37,294 bases of DNA from a virus. The notes beneath the pieces are model-generated. The model made no database searches, was not told the origin of the DNA, and worked only from the letters and a program-made list of their open reading frames with translations. Position numbers and translations under genes: made by a program. The stretch spans positions 1 to 37,294 of the IMG/VR virus record IMGVR_UViG_3300048840_000030; one strand, written 5' to 3'. Every line of letters starts with the position of its first letter. The stretch's first letter is position 1. This document shows positions 28,027 to 37,197 of this stretch, piece by piece.

Positions 28027-30121
28027 GTTAGAAACTTTAATTATTGAATTAAGAGCTGACAACAAAAAGTTAAAGCAAGACCTCAACAAGGTGAGAGGTG
28101 CTACCAACAAACAAGCCAAGAAAATGGGCAGTGAGTTCGGCAAGATGTTCAATACTGGACTTGGAAGTTTTGCGATAGGCGCGGGTGCTATATTCGCACT
28201 AACATCAGCTGTCCGCAAAGGCATACGTGCACTCAAAGACCTTGACACTGGAATGCGAAATGTAAATACTATCATTAAGGTTGGCGAGAAGCAGTTAAAG
28301 AGCTATACTAAGGAAGTCCGTAAACTTTCAACACAGACCGGAGCAACAACAAAAGAATTAACGGATGGTTTTTATCAGTTAGTATCTGCGGGTGTTGCGG
28401 CAGGTGATTCTATTAAGTTTTTGGGCGTTGCATCAAAAGCGGCTATTGCTGGTTTGTCAGATACAAAAACCGCCATTGATGGCATGACGACTATTATGAA
28501 CTCTTGGCAGATGTCAGCTGAAGACGCAAATGATATTTTTGATACGTTATTCAAGACGGTTGAATTAGGTAAAACTACATTTGGAGAAATAGCCGCATCA
28601 ATTAGCATGGTCGCTCCTTTGGCGGCGGCAGTTGGCGTTTCATTCAAAGAGGTTTCTGCTTCAGTTGCACACTTAACAGCACAAGGAACTCCGACAACCG
28701 TTGCAATGACTCAAATTGCTTCCGCTATAAATGGCATGAACACAGAACTTGGAGATGGTTGGACTAAAACCAGAACACTGCAAGAAGCAATGGAGGAAAT
28801 GTTTAAGCGAGCAGGTGGTTCAGCTGAAAAACTTCTTACAATGATGGGTAGAAAAGAGGGCATGTTAGCCGTCTTGGCTTCGGCTGGCAAAAATGCAGAT
28901 GCGGCTGGTGTTAAATTCAAAGCAATGGGTGAGTCTGCGGGTGCTGGTATGGCTGCGTTTAACGAACAAACTAAATCAATGGAGTTCAAGATTAAAAAAC
29001 TTGACACTGCCTTGACTGATTTAAGTGTTTCCATTATAGATAATTTCACTGGGACTTTGACGTGGTTGGTCGAAAACTTCACGGGTGGGCTTGACATAAT
29101 AACAGGACGAGCATTAGAGGCGAGAGATAGGTTAATAAAAGATAGTATATTAAATCAAGACATTGCGGCTGCATGGGAGCAAGCACTTGAGGGAATGACT
29201 ACTGAAGCACTACAAGCTGAAATGGATCTTATAAATGATAAGTGGGATGAATTAGACGAAAAGATTACAATGGTTGAGTCAGTCGCTGGCGGAGAAATCC
29301 CAAGAACGAAAAAATATAGAGAGGATTTATTAAGACTTGAAACGCAAGCTCTGGCAGTTTCAAATGCAATTAACGGGATTAGCGTAATACCAACGGGCGG
29401 GGTAACGCCATCCCCAAAACCAATAATTAGCGGTGGAACAACACCGGCATTATCAATCACACCAGCGGCTAGAATTGGTCAATCTTTTGGAGATAGATTT
29501 GACCAAGCACAAGACGTAGAGACTACAAGAATAGCGGCACAATTTCAAGCAGGTATGTTTGATGATACGACAGATGAATTAGAAACTGGTTTGATAGAGG
29601 CGTCTGACGGATTTAACGCTAACATTTTAGGCGGTGTACAATCATTTGGGAACTTATTAACCTCAACTTTAGGGCTTGCGGCAGATTCGTTTGTTGGTGT
29701 TCTAATGGATGGAATTTCAATCGTAGGGCAATTATTAGGCATAGTGTCAAGCTTTACTCCTGCTGGGTTTATTAAGGGTTTCTTGGGAGGAGCTAAAGGT
29801 GGAACGTTTGAAGGTGGTCAAAAAGTAGCTTCATTTGCTGGCGGTGGAGATTTTACGGTTCCACAAGGATTTAGTAATGATTCATTTCCAATGATGGTTC
29901 AATCGGGTGAACGGGTTCAAGTAACTCCGTCGAATAAAGTGGGTGATGAAAGCAAAATATTAGCTAAAGTATTAAGTGCTATTTATGCTCAGACAGCAGA
30001 GATGGGAAAATTAGATAATAAAATTACCGTAATAAACAATGCCAATATAGAAACAACAGTAAAAAATAACAAAGCAGTAGAAACTAGATTATCAAATACA
30101 GGGAATGATTTTGGCGTATAG
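28019..30121 (+). CDS. Tail tape measure protein
   Basis: 700 residues. KLETLIIELRADNKKLKQDL at the N-terminus, then the TP901-type core: LSTQTGATTKELTDGFYQLV, LFKTVELGKTTFGEIAASIS, ASVAHLTAQGTPTTVAMTQI. Hydrophobic stretches near 555-580 and GGTFEGGQKVASFAGGGDFT near the C-terminus are common in this family. It sets tail length; using about 0.15 nm per residue, 700 residues would give a tail of about 100 nm. Confidence 0.93.
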   Translation: MAKLETLIIELRADNKKLKQDLNKVRGATNKQAKKMGSEFGKMFNTGLGSFAIGAGAIFALTSAVRKGIRALKDLDTGMRNVNTIIKVGEKQLKSYTKEVRKLSTQTGATTKELTDGFYQLVSAGVAAGDSIKFLGVASKAAIAGLSDTKTAIDGMTTIMNSWQMSAEDANDIFDTLFKTVELGKTTFGEIAASISMVAPLAAAVGVSFKEVSASVAHLTAQGTPTTVAMTQIASAINGMNTELGDGWTKTRTLQEAMEEMFKRAGGSAEKLLTMMGRKEGMLAVLASAGKNADAAGVKFKAMGESAGAGMAAFNEQTKSMEFKIKKLDTALTDLSVSIIDNFTGTLTWLVENFTGGLDIITGRALEARDRLIKDSILNQDIAAAWEQALEGMTTEALQAEMDLINDKWDELDEKITMVESVAGGEIPRTKKYREDLLRLETQALAVSNAINGISVIPTGGVTPSPKPIISGGTTPALSITPAARIGQSFGDRFDQAQDVETTRIAAQFQAGMFDDTTDELETGLIEASDGFNANILGGVQSFGNLLTSTLGLAADSFVGVLMDGISIVGQLLGIVSSFTPAGFIKGFLGGAKGGTFEGGQKVASFAGGGDFTVPQGFSNDSFPMMVQSGERVQVTPSNKVGDESKILAKVLSAIYAQTAEMGKLDNKITVINNANIETTVKNNKAVETRLSNTGNDFGV

Positions 30122-31664
30122 TGTTGAAATATATAGAAGTGCGGCGTGGAAGGACATAAGCGATGCAGTGATAGCGATTTCTCCAATACCGTGGATTTAC
30201 AGGAATAGAGATTACACACCTATTGTTAATCCCATAAAGATTTCACTATCAAGTTCAAGTGCTTATTCGCCTTTTGTATATGATGATTTAATTCAAGTCA
30301 AAAGCGGTGCAACGGTTATTTGGAGTGGCTATATAGACGAGGCTATATACAGCGGGACATCACGCAGTTACGAATGTATAGTTGATAATGATTTACTGCT
30401 TTTGAATAGGTATATAATTGAAAATGGCACTATTACTTTGGCAGCGGGTGCGTTTCAATATACAGCACCTAGAATAAATTTGATGTATTTAATGAAGCAA
30501 ATGTTTACAGCGGCTGGATTGACTCTTTCTACTGCCGCAATAGACGCAGAAACTTTTTACACTCATTATTATACTGCTAATGTCGCAGTTCCTTATAATA
30601 GATTGATGATTGATGAGAATGAATTATATGTATTAAACCAATCAAGTTCAGCGGTCTATACTACTATGGACGGCGAGACAAGTTTTAACAGTGGCAAAAT
30701 AACTTTCTGGAGATTCATTCAAGCGATATGCGGGCATTTAAGATTAGGAATTTTTATAACAGCTAATAGGACTTATAAATTAGCAGTCAAGACAAGTAAT
30801 TTTACAATCTCAGACGCAACTAAATACCTTTATAATTCTAAAACAGAAAAAGCTAAATATGATGACGTTTCTTTAGATGTCTTAACAACGACTGAAGCGG
30901 TGGCGGCGGGGGCTGTTGTTACTGATATGACCAGGACATCAAACGAGGGTAAATCAACAGAAACAGTTACAATGTTAAACGGATTATCAATCAGGACATA
31001 CGACCATGACGGCTCATGGGTAAGTAATGCTTCGGGGCAAACATTAGACCCTAGATTGTCAAAAGATATGCCTTGCGCTGGTCTTACTATGTATTCTCCA
31101 GTTATTGCTCAATTAGATTCAAAGAATTTAATATATCAAAGGGAGGAAATAGTCACTACGGCGACTTTAACCGAGAACACAGTAATAGAAAATTCACTAG
31201 ACATAGTAAGCGAGACATCCCGCATAATTCAAGAAACTTACGAATTAGGTGATGAACTTTTACAGAACGGTTCAATGGAGAACAATTCTAATTGGACTAA
31301 TTATGATACTCCGGCAACAAACGAAAGAAGCACAACCCAAAAGCATTCAAGTGCTTATTCGAGAAAGATAGTGTCAGACACAGGAGATGAGGGTGCAACA
31401 GGTGCGGAGTTTAGTGTGGTAAGTGGAAGTGTTTACAGAATATCGGCGTGGATGTATGATGACGCTCTAAGGGGTGGGATAATAGAAGACACAAACGGCA
31501 GATTAAACTTCGCTTATACATCTTCTACGAATGGAGAATGGGAACAATTCACATCTGATATTACAGCTGGTTCAACAGGCACGGAACAAATCAGAATTAT
31601 AAATGAAGCAGAAAGCGCAACAACTTATTTTGATGACATAAGTGTTCGGGAGGTTCTACTTTAA
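30105..31664 (+). CDS. Tail hub/distal protein with carbohydrate-binding-like C-terminus
   Basis: 519 residues, overlapping the tape measure end by 17 bases. The N-terminal part (VEIYRSAAWKDISDAVIAIS, VKSGATVIWSGYIDEAI, YECIVDNDLLLLNRYII) reads as a baseplate hub or Dit/Tal-like protein. The last 130 residues (ELLQNGSMENNSNWTNYDTP, then VYRISAWMYDDA and TTYFDDISVRE) look like a CBM4/9-type sugar-binding domain, suited to receptor binding. The family of the N-terminal part is uncertain. Confidence 0.65.
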   Translation: MILAYSVEIYRSAAWKDISDAVIAISPIPWIYRNRDYTPIVNPIKISLSSSSAYSPFVYDDLIQVKSGATVIWSGYIDEAIYSGTSRSYECIVDNDLLLLNRYIIENGTITLAAGAFQYTAPRINLMYLMKQMFTAAGLTLSTAAIDAETFYTHYYTANVAVPYNRLMIDENELYVLNQSSSAVYTTMDGETSFNSGKITFWRFIQAICGHLRLGIFITANRTYKLAVKTSNFTISDATKYLYNSKTEKAKYDDVSLDVLTTTEAVAAGAVVTDMTRTSNEGKSTETVTMLNGLSIRTYDHDGSWVSNASGQTLDPRLSKDMPCAGLTMYSPVIAQLDSKNLIYQREEIVTTATLTENTVIENSLDIVSETSRIIQETYELGDELLQNGSMENNSNWTNYDTPATNERSTTQKHSSAYSRKIVSDTGDEGATGAEFSVVSGSVYRISAWMYDDALRGGIIEDTNGRLNFAYTSSTNGEWEQFTSDITAGSTGTEQIRIINEAESATTYFDDISVREVLL

Positions 31665-32362
31665 TGGCACGAACAAGTTTATTAGATTTTTCAGCAACAA
31701 GATTATATAAAACCACAACCTCAAGCAAGGGCACTTTCACAGTTGATACTGATGATGACTATATAGTCGACGCCACTCACGGAATGGTAGTCGGTGACTT
31801 AGTAACATTTACAACAACAGACACGCTTCCGGCAGGTTTAACTGTTGGGGTTATTTATTCGGTCTGGCAGTTTATAGATAGTGGCAATTTTATGGTTTCA
31901 ATAGACGGTTATCAAGCGGTTAATATAACTAATTCAGGAACTGGAACACACTCTTATGCTTATTATAACACAAATGTAACTATTAGCAATTTTGTAGTAA
32001 ACCAAGATCAAGCCATTGAAGAGGGGTTCTTCCACACTTCGGTTTTAACAGGTCATAAAGAATGGATCACCAAAGGTTATCATTGGTATTTGGAAATTAA
32101 AACTCAACTATTCAGAACCGCATCTTTATCAACCCGAAGAACTAATTTTGACACCTTACATGGGTATTTATATACAGATATTTATGTCGCAAGATGTAAC
32201 GAATCACAGGGAACTTCTTTAATAAGAAACGCTTCAAGCGTCCCTATTAAATTTATAATGCACAAGTTTGAGACTTCATTTTTAACACAGGCTAATTACG
32301 AAGATATTTTAACCATCGGATTAACAAGTAAAGATTACATAGACATGAGTAAAACAGTATAG
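31664..32362 (+). CDS. Tail/baseplate protein with beta module
   Basis: 232 residues. Residues 20-100 are beta-rich (HGMVVGDLVTFTTTDTLPAG, then VIYSVWQFIDSGNFMVSIDG), resembling the module in the tube and connector proteins. The rest is mixed with aromatic residues (YHWYLEIKTQLFRTASL). Position after the hub suggests a baseplate part. No known family. Confidence 0.6.
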   Translation: MARTSLLDFSATRLYKTTTSSKGTFTVDTDDDYIVDATHGMVVGDLVTFTTTDTLPAGLTVGVIYSVWQFIDSGNFMVSIDGYQAVNITNSGTGTHSYAYYNTNVTISNFVVNQDQAIEEGFFHTSVLTGHKEWITKGYHWYLEIKTQLFRTASLSTRRTNFDTLHGYLYTDIYVARCNESQGTSLIRNASSVPIKFIMHKFETSFLTQANYEDILTIGLTSKDYIDMSKTV

Positions 32363-32369
32363 AGGAATT

Positions 32370-32954
32370 ATGGCTAGTTTAGATTTAGACGACATAGGCA
32401 CATTAAATTTAGAGATAAGAAAACAAGACACTGCAAACCTAGATGTTGCGATGGACAAACCTGGTTCTTATATCGCAATCACAGGTGCAACGGGAACTAC
32501 TACGATTACCGTAACATGTACTCAATCGTTTACGGCGGGGGAATATGTTCACATTAAAAACGTTTCAGGGATGACCGACATAAACGGCACACATCAAATT
32601 ACAGCGAGAGATGCCACAACTTTCACGATAGTGTTAAGTGCAGCAACCTCGCAAACGTATATAGCCAATGGAACTGCTGCGGAATATGATACTGCTTATG
32701 ATTTATCTTCAGGATTCACGGCGAAGCTAGACGTTAAAGCAGACAAAACCGGAGCGGCAGATTTATCATTAACTAATGGATCTGGAATTACTTTAGGTAA
32801 CGGAACAGTCGGCATCGAAATGACTTCAGCACAAACAGATACTTTAGCCGCTGGAACTTATTATTACGATTTTGAAATAACTGAAACATCTACGGGGGTA
32901 GTTACGACTTTATTTGAGGGCACGATTACAATGATTCAAGATGTTTCTAATTAG
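32370..32954 (+). CDS. BppU-like baseplate protein with inserted beta module
   Basis: 194 residues. The outer parts (TAKLDVKADKTGAADLSLTN, DTLAAGTYYYDFEITETSTG, TTLFEGTITM) match a common phage beta-sandwich protein of the BppU N-terminal type, which usually anchors receptor-binding proteins. Residues about 33-102 are inserted: ITGATGTTTITVTCTQS, then GMTDINGTHQITARDATTFT. Confidence 0.7.
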   Translation: MASLDLDDIGTLNLEIRKQDTANLDVAMDKPGSYIAITGATGTTTITVTCTQSFTAGEYVHIKNVSGMTDINGTHQITARDATTFTIVLSAATSQTYIANGTAAEYDTAYDLSSGFTAKLDVKADKTGAADLSLTNGSGITLGNGTVGIEMTSAQTDTLAAGTYYYDFEITETSTGVVTTLFEGTITMIQDVSN

Positions 32955-32962
32955 AGGATAAA

Positions 32963-33781
32963 ATGGCAACAACAACGATGATAGTAAGTGCGGCGGGAAC
33001 TAACATTTTAGTGACCGTTGCTTCTGCGGTGCAAGGGGTTTCATCTTTAGCCGCAACAGCAGGGCAGGGAATAAGTGTATCCAGTGCCACCGGAGCAATA
33101 ACAATAGCAGGCATTAACGCAAGCGATGCAGTTAGAGGCGTTGCGATTTTTCCCGCTTCTGATTTTGACAACGCAAACGGAGCAATAGGAATCAAAGGCA
33201 AGCCAACCACAAAGGGTGATTTATGGTCTTACGGAACGACAAAACTTAGGTTTGCGATTGGAGATAACGGGCAAACTTTGAAAGCGGACAGCAGCGAAAC
33301 GGCGGGTTTGAAATGGGAAACAGACAGAATATTTGCTTATAAAGCAACAGACCAAGCCTTGACATCGGAAACAACTTTACAGGATGATAATGATTTGGAT
33401 GTAACGGTTGAAGCTAATACAGAGTATATGCTTTCTTTCCATTTAGTTGGCGGACAAGCGGGTGCGAATGCAAACTTAAAACTTGGGATAAGTGCACCGA
33501 GTCTCGATTCAGATCTTAACTTTTGGGGGATGCACTACTCAAACACAACTGGAGTACATGGAAATCTAAACCAGAAAGTAAACGCAACAACGGAAGTATT
33601 GTTAAATTCTGATACTGTTTGGGATGACATCGGGGCAGATCACTTCGTTGATGGATCAGGTGTACTTTCAATAGGCGGATCAGGTGGAGACTTCAAGCTT
33701 AAATGGGCGCAAAAAACAACCAACGCAGGCGCAACAACTTTATATGCAGGTTCATATATGATTTTAGATAAAATATATTAA
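32963..33781 (+). CDS. Tail fibre-like protein with jelly-roll C-terminus
   Basis: 272 residues. N-terminal low-complexity Ala/Ser repeats, then a shaft-like DNGQTLKADSSETAGLKWET and a C-terminal domain (NTEYMLSFHLVGGQAGANAN, LKLGISAP, LYAGSYMILDKIY) typical of C1q/TNF-like trimerising knobs in phage fibres. No signal peptide, unlike the three genes that follow. Confidence 0.7.
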   Translation: MATTTMIVSAAGTNILVTVASAVQGVSSLAATAGQGISVSSATGAITIAGINASDAVRGVAIFPASDFDNANGAIGIKGKPTTKGDLWSYGTTKLRFAIGDNGQTLKADSSETAGLKWETDRIFAYKATDQALTSETTLQDDNDLDVTVEANTEYMLSFHLVGGQAGANANLKLGISAPSLDSDLNFWGMHYSNTTGVHGNLNQKVNATTEVLLNSDTVWDDIGADHFVDGSGVLSIGGSGGDFKLKWAQKTTNAGATTLYAGSYMILDKIY

Positions 33782-33791
33782 AGAGGATAAG

Positions 33792-34190
33792 ATGAAAAAA
33801 ATACTTTTATTCATGCTGATATTCAGCACACTGGCCTTCGGGCAGTCTATTGTTCATACTGGAACATTAACAAATATTGATACTGCGGACGTTAAATTTT
33901 ATGGTTTGTACGAATACGTTTCAGTTGTTATAGTTGATACTGCGGCGGTAGCTACAGATTCAATAAGTTTCTTTGTTGCAGACAAGGACTCAACATATTG
34001 GTCACAAGTTGGGGTTATAAAGCAAAGTGATAAAGTCTTTTATGACTTCGCTACAACAGCAGACACCACGACTAAATATTTAATTTATGAACCTTCAGTA
34101 TATCATTTGCGGATTGTAAAAACAACCGAAACAGCAACAGCAGATGGTGTACTTAGTTATTTGGCAGAAGGTAAAAGGAGAAACAAATGA
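33792..34190 (+). CDS. Exported beta-rich protein
   Basis: 132 residues. MKKILLFMLIFSTLAFGQ is a standard Sec signal peptide with cleavage near AFGQ. The mature part is beta-rich and polar (VSVVIVDTAAVATDSISFFV). It has no lipobox. Directly coupled to the next gene (ATGA). An exported protein next to fibre genes is unusual. Confidence 0.65.
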   Translation: MKKILLFMLIFSTLAFGQSIVHTGTLTNIDTADVKFYGLYEYVSVVIVDTAAVATDSISFFVADKDSTYWSQVGVIKQSDKVFYDFATTADTTTKYLIYEPSVYHLRIVKTTETATADGVLSYLAEGKRRNK

Positions 34191-36868
34191 AAAAGTTACT
34201 CTTAATTTTATTTATTCCCTTAATGCTTAATGCCCAAGATTGGTTTTCAACTAATCACTGGAAAGAATCTTCAGGAGTATTGCAGCCGGTTAAAACAACA
34301 TGGACTTTAACACTTCCGACCATTACGTTTACGGGAACTTATACAACCAGCGTTCTTGATTTCTCAGGCGTTATAATGAATTACACGGGTTCCAATGGAC
34401 CTGCATTTATACGAGGTGGAACTTATGCTTCGCCCGTAACATCAAGTGATGCAGGACAAAGCGGTATGATAAGATTGTACGGTTCAAACTCATCTACTAC
34501 AGATGATGAATCAACTGGATATTATGATAGAGGGATTTTCGTAAACAATCAAATCACAGGAAATAAGGGAGCGTTCCCGATTGCAGGTCTTGTTGAAATT
34601 CGTGACGTTGGGGCTGAAGCTGGGCCAGTAGCCGCTGTGGCAGGTCAGTTTATCGCTCACATGACTGCAGCGGGTTCTAAATTAGCCGCAGGTGCAGGCG
34701 GAACTGATGGAATGTTCGGTACTTGGAACAAGGTAGCTTCAGCCGTTGGTTCTGTTGCCGCTGCGACTTCAAGGGTTGCTCCGATTTGGATTGACAATCA
34801 GATGTCCGGAACCGTGAGCGGTGAAGAATACGGAATATTCGCAACCGCTGGCGGACTTCCGCCAGATGCTTTTATAGGTTTTGAAACTACCTCTTCCGGT
34901 TGGGATCAATTATTTTATTTCGATGAAACGGCTTACGATCAAGCTCCTGTTTCTGATACCGACTTCTTAAAAGTGTTAATGAATGGCGATCAATATTACA
35001 TGCCTTTATCATCCACATCTGGAACGGTAACTTTTGACGGTGCAGTAGCAGCCGCCTCATACACAGGAGATGGTTCAGCACTTACAGGTGTGGGCGGTGG
35101 CGATTCATCATGGGTAAGCATAACGGTTACCGATAGTGCATCAATAGACAGTCTCTACGCAAACGTGACGTTCAACGGCGACACCGCAACGGGTGATGTT
35201 GATGTGTTTAATTATTTCTCAACTAATAATTCTTACACAAACGAATACCTAAAGTGGGATGATGGGGATTCAGAATTTCAGTTGAGTGATGATTTAGAAG
35301 TTACGGGCATAGTTGATGCTTCGGGAAATGTTAGTGCAGGTGCTTCAACTTTAACTACCAATTCATTAACTCTTAATACTAATCTTTTCGAGATTGACTA
35401 TAGTGCTGGCACTAATCGAATAACCACATATCAACAAATGCTCTTTAATATTGCGACTGGTGGTATGGCTACAGCAAACGCTTATGAATTTTCAAGTGTC
35501 GTACCCTTAACTGCGTCTGCAACAGAGCAGGCATTTGTAAAATACGCTCCCAACATAACGCAAACAGGTACAGGTAACTGGGTCGGTCTTCTAATGGACG
35601 CAACAATAAATTCTGAAGGCTCCGGCACAAACGAACTCATGGCTTTGCGAGTTGGCGGAGTTGATAAGTTTACGGTTGGGAATACAGGCAACACAACCAT
35701 TGCAGGTAACCTCTTCACAGGTGACACAACCACAGCAGACACGGATGTATTCCATTATTTCTCAACCGATAATTCCTACACCACAGAATACCTAAAGTGG
35801 GATGATGGTAACGATAGATTTGAGTTAAGTGACGCCCTAACTGTATCTAATGGGGGTGTTAACCCGATGCTTCTAGACTATTATTTAATCAATTCTACTG
35901 TAAATTTGGATTTGCAAGGTACATATATGCAGTTTTATACAGATGGTTCACGTTTATCAGGGGATATGTTCTCATTTAAGGAGTCTGGTACTGCTGAATT
36001 AACAGATACAGATGGTGAACAAGCATATATGGGTGTTTACCCGCAAATCAACCAATCAGGCACGGCTAGTTATATCGGTCTTTTGCTGGATGCAACCGAA
36101 ACCTCACTAGGCTCCGGCATAAACGAACTCATGGCTTTAAGAGTTGGTGGTGCGGATAAGTTTACGGTTGGGAATACAGGCAACACAGATATAGCAGGTG
36201 ATCTAGACGTTACAGGCGACCAGACAAAGTACGGTGAAATGTATATGTATGAATCTGCGGGAACTGCAACGATACAAATCACCAATCAATATTACGCAGC
36301 TTTTGGAGTTTTCTCTGAAGGAACTGTAAACGGTTTTACGATGGTTGCAGGTGAGGGCGGAGCAATTTCAGCGACTTCAACAGCCGCAGGTTCGTGGGTT
36401 GCTTTGACAAGCGCAGGACATACTTTATCAGCAGGTGATTACGTTTGTATAAACGGAACTGCAACTTACAACGGAAACGAATTAGTTGATTCAGTTGACG
36501 GTAATGATTTCTACATAACAGCAACCAATTCCGAAGCAGACGAGGGCGGTGCGGATTCTGATTTTCAGTCAGGTGATTATCTATTAGCGAGTGCGGGGAC
36601 AGCCGGAAAGTTCGTGATAAACTTCTCTATGACAATTTCCTCTGCGGCAGCTGCAAAAGAATATAAATTTGAATGTGTGCAAAATGCAACTGATTTAGAT
36701 AAGGGTGCTTTCAATATTACTCCGGCAGGAACGAATCATGCTTCCGGTAGTGTATGTTCAATAGTCACCATAACAGCAGGTGATAGAATTTGGATGAAAT
36801 TCAAAAATGAAACAGACGCACAGGACTTGGCATATCAACATGCAAACGTGACATTACATAAATTATAA
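34187..36868 (+). CDS. Large fibre-like protein with Sec signal peptide and internal repeats
   Basis: 893 residues. MKKLLLILFIPLMLNAQ is a clear signal peptide. Shaft-type motifs follow (SYTGDGSALTGVGGG near 295). Two copies of a module begin near residues 336 and 516 (STNNSYTNEYLKWDDG, STDNSYTTEYLKWDDG), each followed by a segment at about 456 and 621 with NELMALRVGG and DKFTVGNTGNT. A beta module (SAGDYVCINGTATYNGNELV) is near 740, and a TNF-like C-terminal knob near 800-893 ends TLHKL. It looks like a tail fibre, yet it is built for export. Confidence 0.75.
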   Translation: MKKLLLILFIPLMLNAQDWFSTNHWKESSGVLQPVKTTWTLTLPTITFTGTYTTSVLDFSGVIMNYTGSNGPAFIRGGTYASPVTSSDAGQSGMIRLYGSNSSTTDDESTGYYDRGIFVNNQITGNKGAFPIAGLVEIRDVGAEAGPVAAVAGQFIAHMTAAGSKLAAGAGGTDGMFGTWNKVASAVGSVAAATSRVAPIWIDNQMSGTVSGEEYGIFATAGGLPPDAFIGFETTSSGWDQLFYFDETAYDQAPVSDTDFLKVLMNGDQYYMPLSSTSGTVTFDGAVAAASYTGDGSALTGVGGGDSSWVSITVTDSASIDSLYANVTFNGDTATGDVDVFNYFSTNNSYTNEYLKWDDGDSEFQLSDDLEVTGIVDASGNVSAGASTLTTNSLTLNTNLFEIDYSAGTNRITTYQQMLFNIATGGMATANAYEFSSVVPLTASATEQAFVKYAPNITQTGTGNWVGLLMDATINSEGSGTNELMALRVGGVDKFTVGNTGNTTIAGNLFTGDTTTADTDVFHYFSTDNSYTTEYLKWDDGNDRFELSDALTVSNGGVNPMLLDYYLINSTVNLDLQGTYMQFYTDGSRLSGDMFSFKESGTAELTDTDGEQAYMGVYPQINQSGTASYIGLLLDATETSLGSGINELMALRVGGADKFTVGNTGNTDIAGDLDVTGDQTKYGEMYMYESAGTATIQITNQYYAAFGVFSEGTVNGFTMVAGEGGAISATSTAAGSWVALTSAGHTLSAGDYVCINGTATYNGNELVDSVDGNDFYITATNSEADEGGADSDFQSGDYLLASAGTAGKFVINFSMTISSAAAAKEYKFECVQNATDLDKGAFNITPAGTNHASGSVCSIVTITAGDRIWMKFKNETDAQDLAYQHANVTLHKL

Positions 36869-36876
36869 GGAATAAA

Positions 36877-37197
36877 ATGAAAAAGATATTAACAATACTT
36901 TTGTTGTCGGCGGTTGCTTTAATTGGCAGTCAGGCAACGTGGCAGATTGAAGGTTTCGATAAGAACTTTCAAAGTGTGATTCAAAAGAATGTAGTTTTTA
37001 ATTACACGGGTCAGCCTATAAACATAGCAAACATGAAAACAGTATCAGCCAATCAGTATAAATTCACATATACGGGTGTCGATTCGGTTCGTGGCAATGC
37101 TATTTTCTATGGTATAAATCCCAAAGAAGTACTATGGGGCGATACTGTTGTATATGTGAGGGTTTACACCGGACTATATATGAACGTAACGGAATGA
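36877..37197 (+). CDS. Small exported protein
   Basis: 106 residues. MKKILTILLLSAVALIGS is a Sec signal peptide. The mature part is beta-rich with aromatic residues (YKFTYTGVDSVRGNAIFYG). Overlaps the next ATG (ATGA). Function unknown; could serve the cell surface or lysis. Confidence 0.6.
   Translation: MKKILTILLLSAVALIGSQATWQIEGFDKNFQSVIQKNVVFNYTGQPINIANMKTVSANQYKFTYTGVDSVRGNAIFYGINPKEVLWGDTVVYVRVYTGLYMNVTE

Noticed and set aside
33359-33388. TTGACA inside the fibre gene near 33359 as a promoter
   Set aside because: The hexamer 17 bases on is GGATGA and the sequence is coding, so this is chance.
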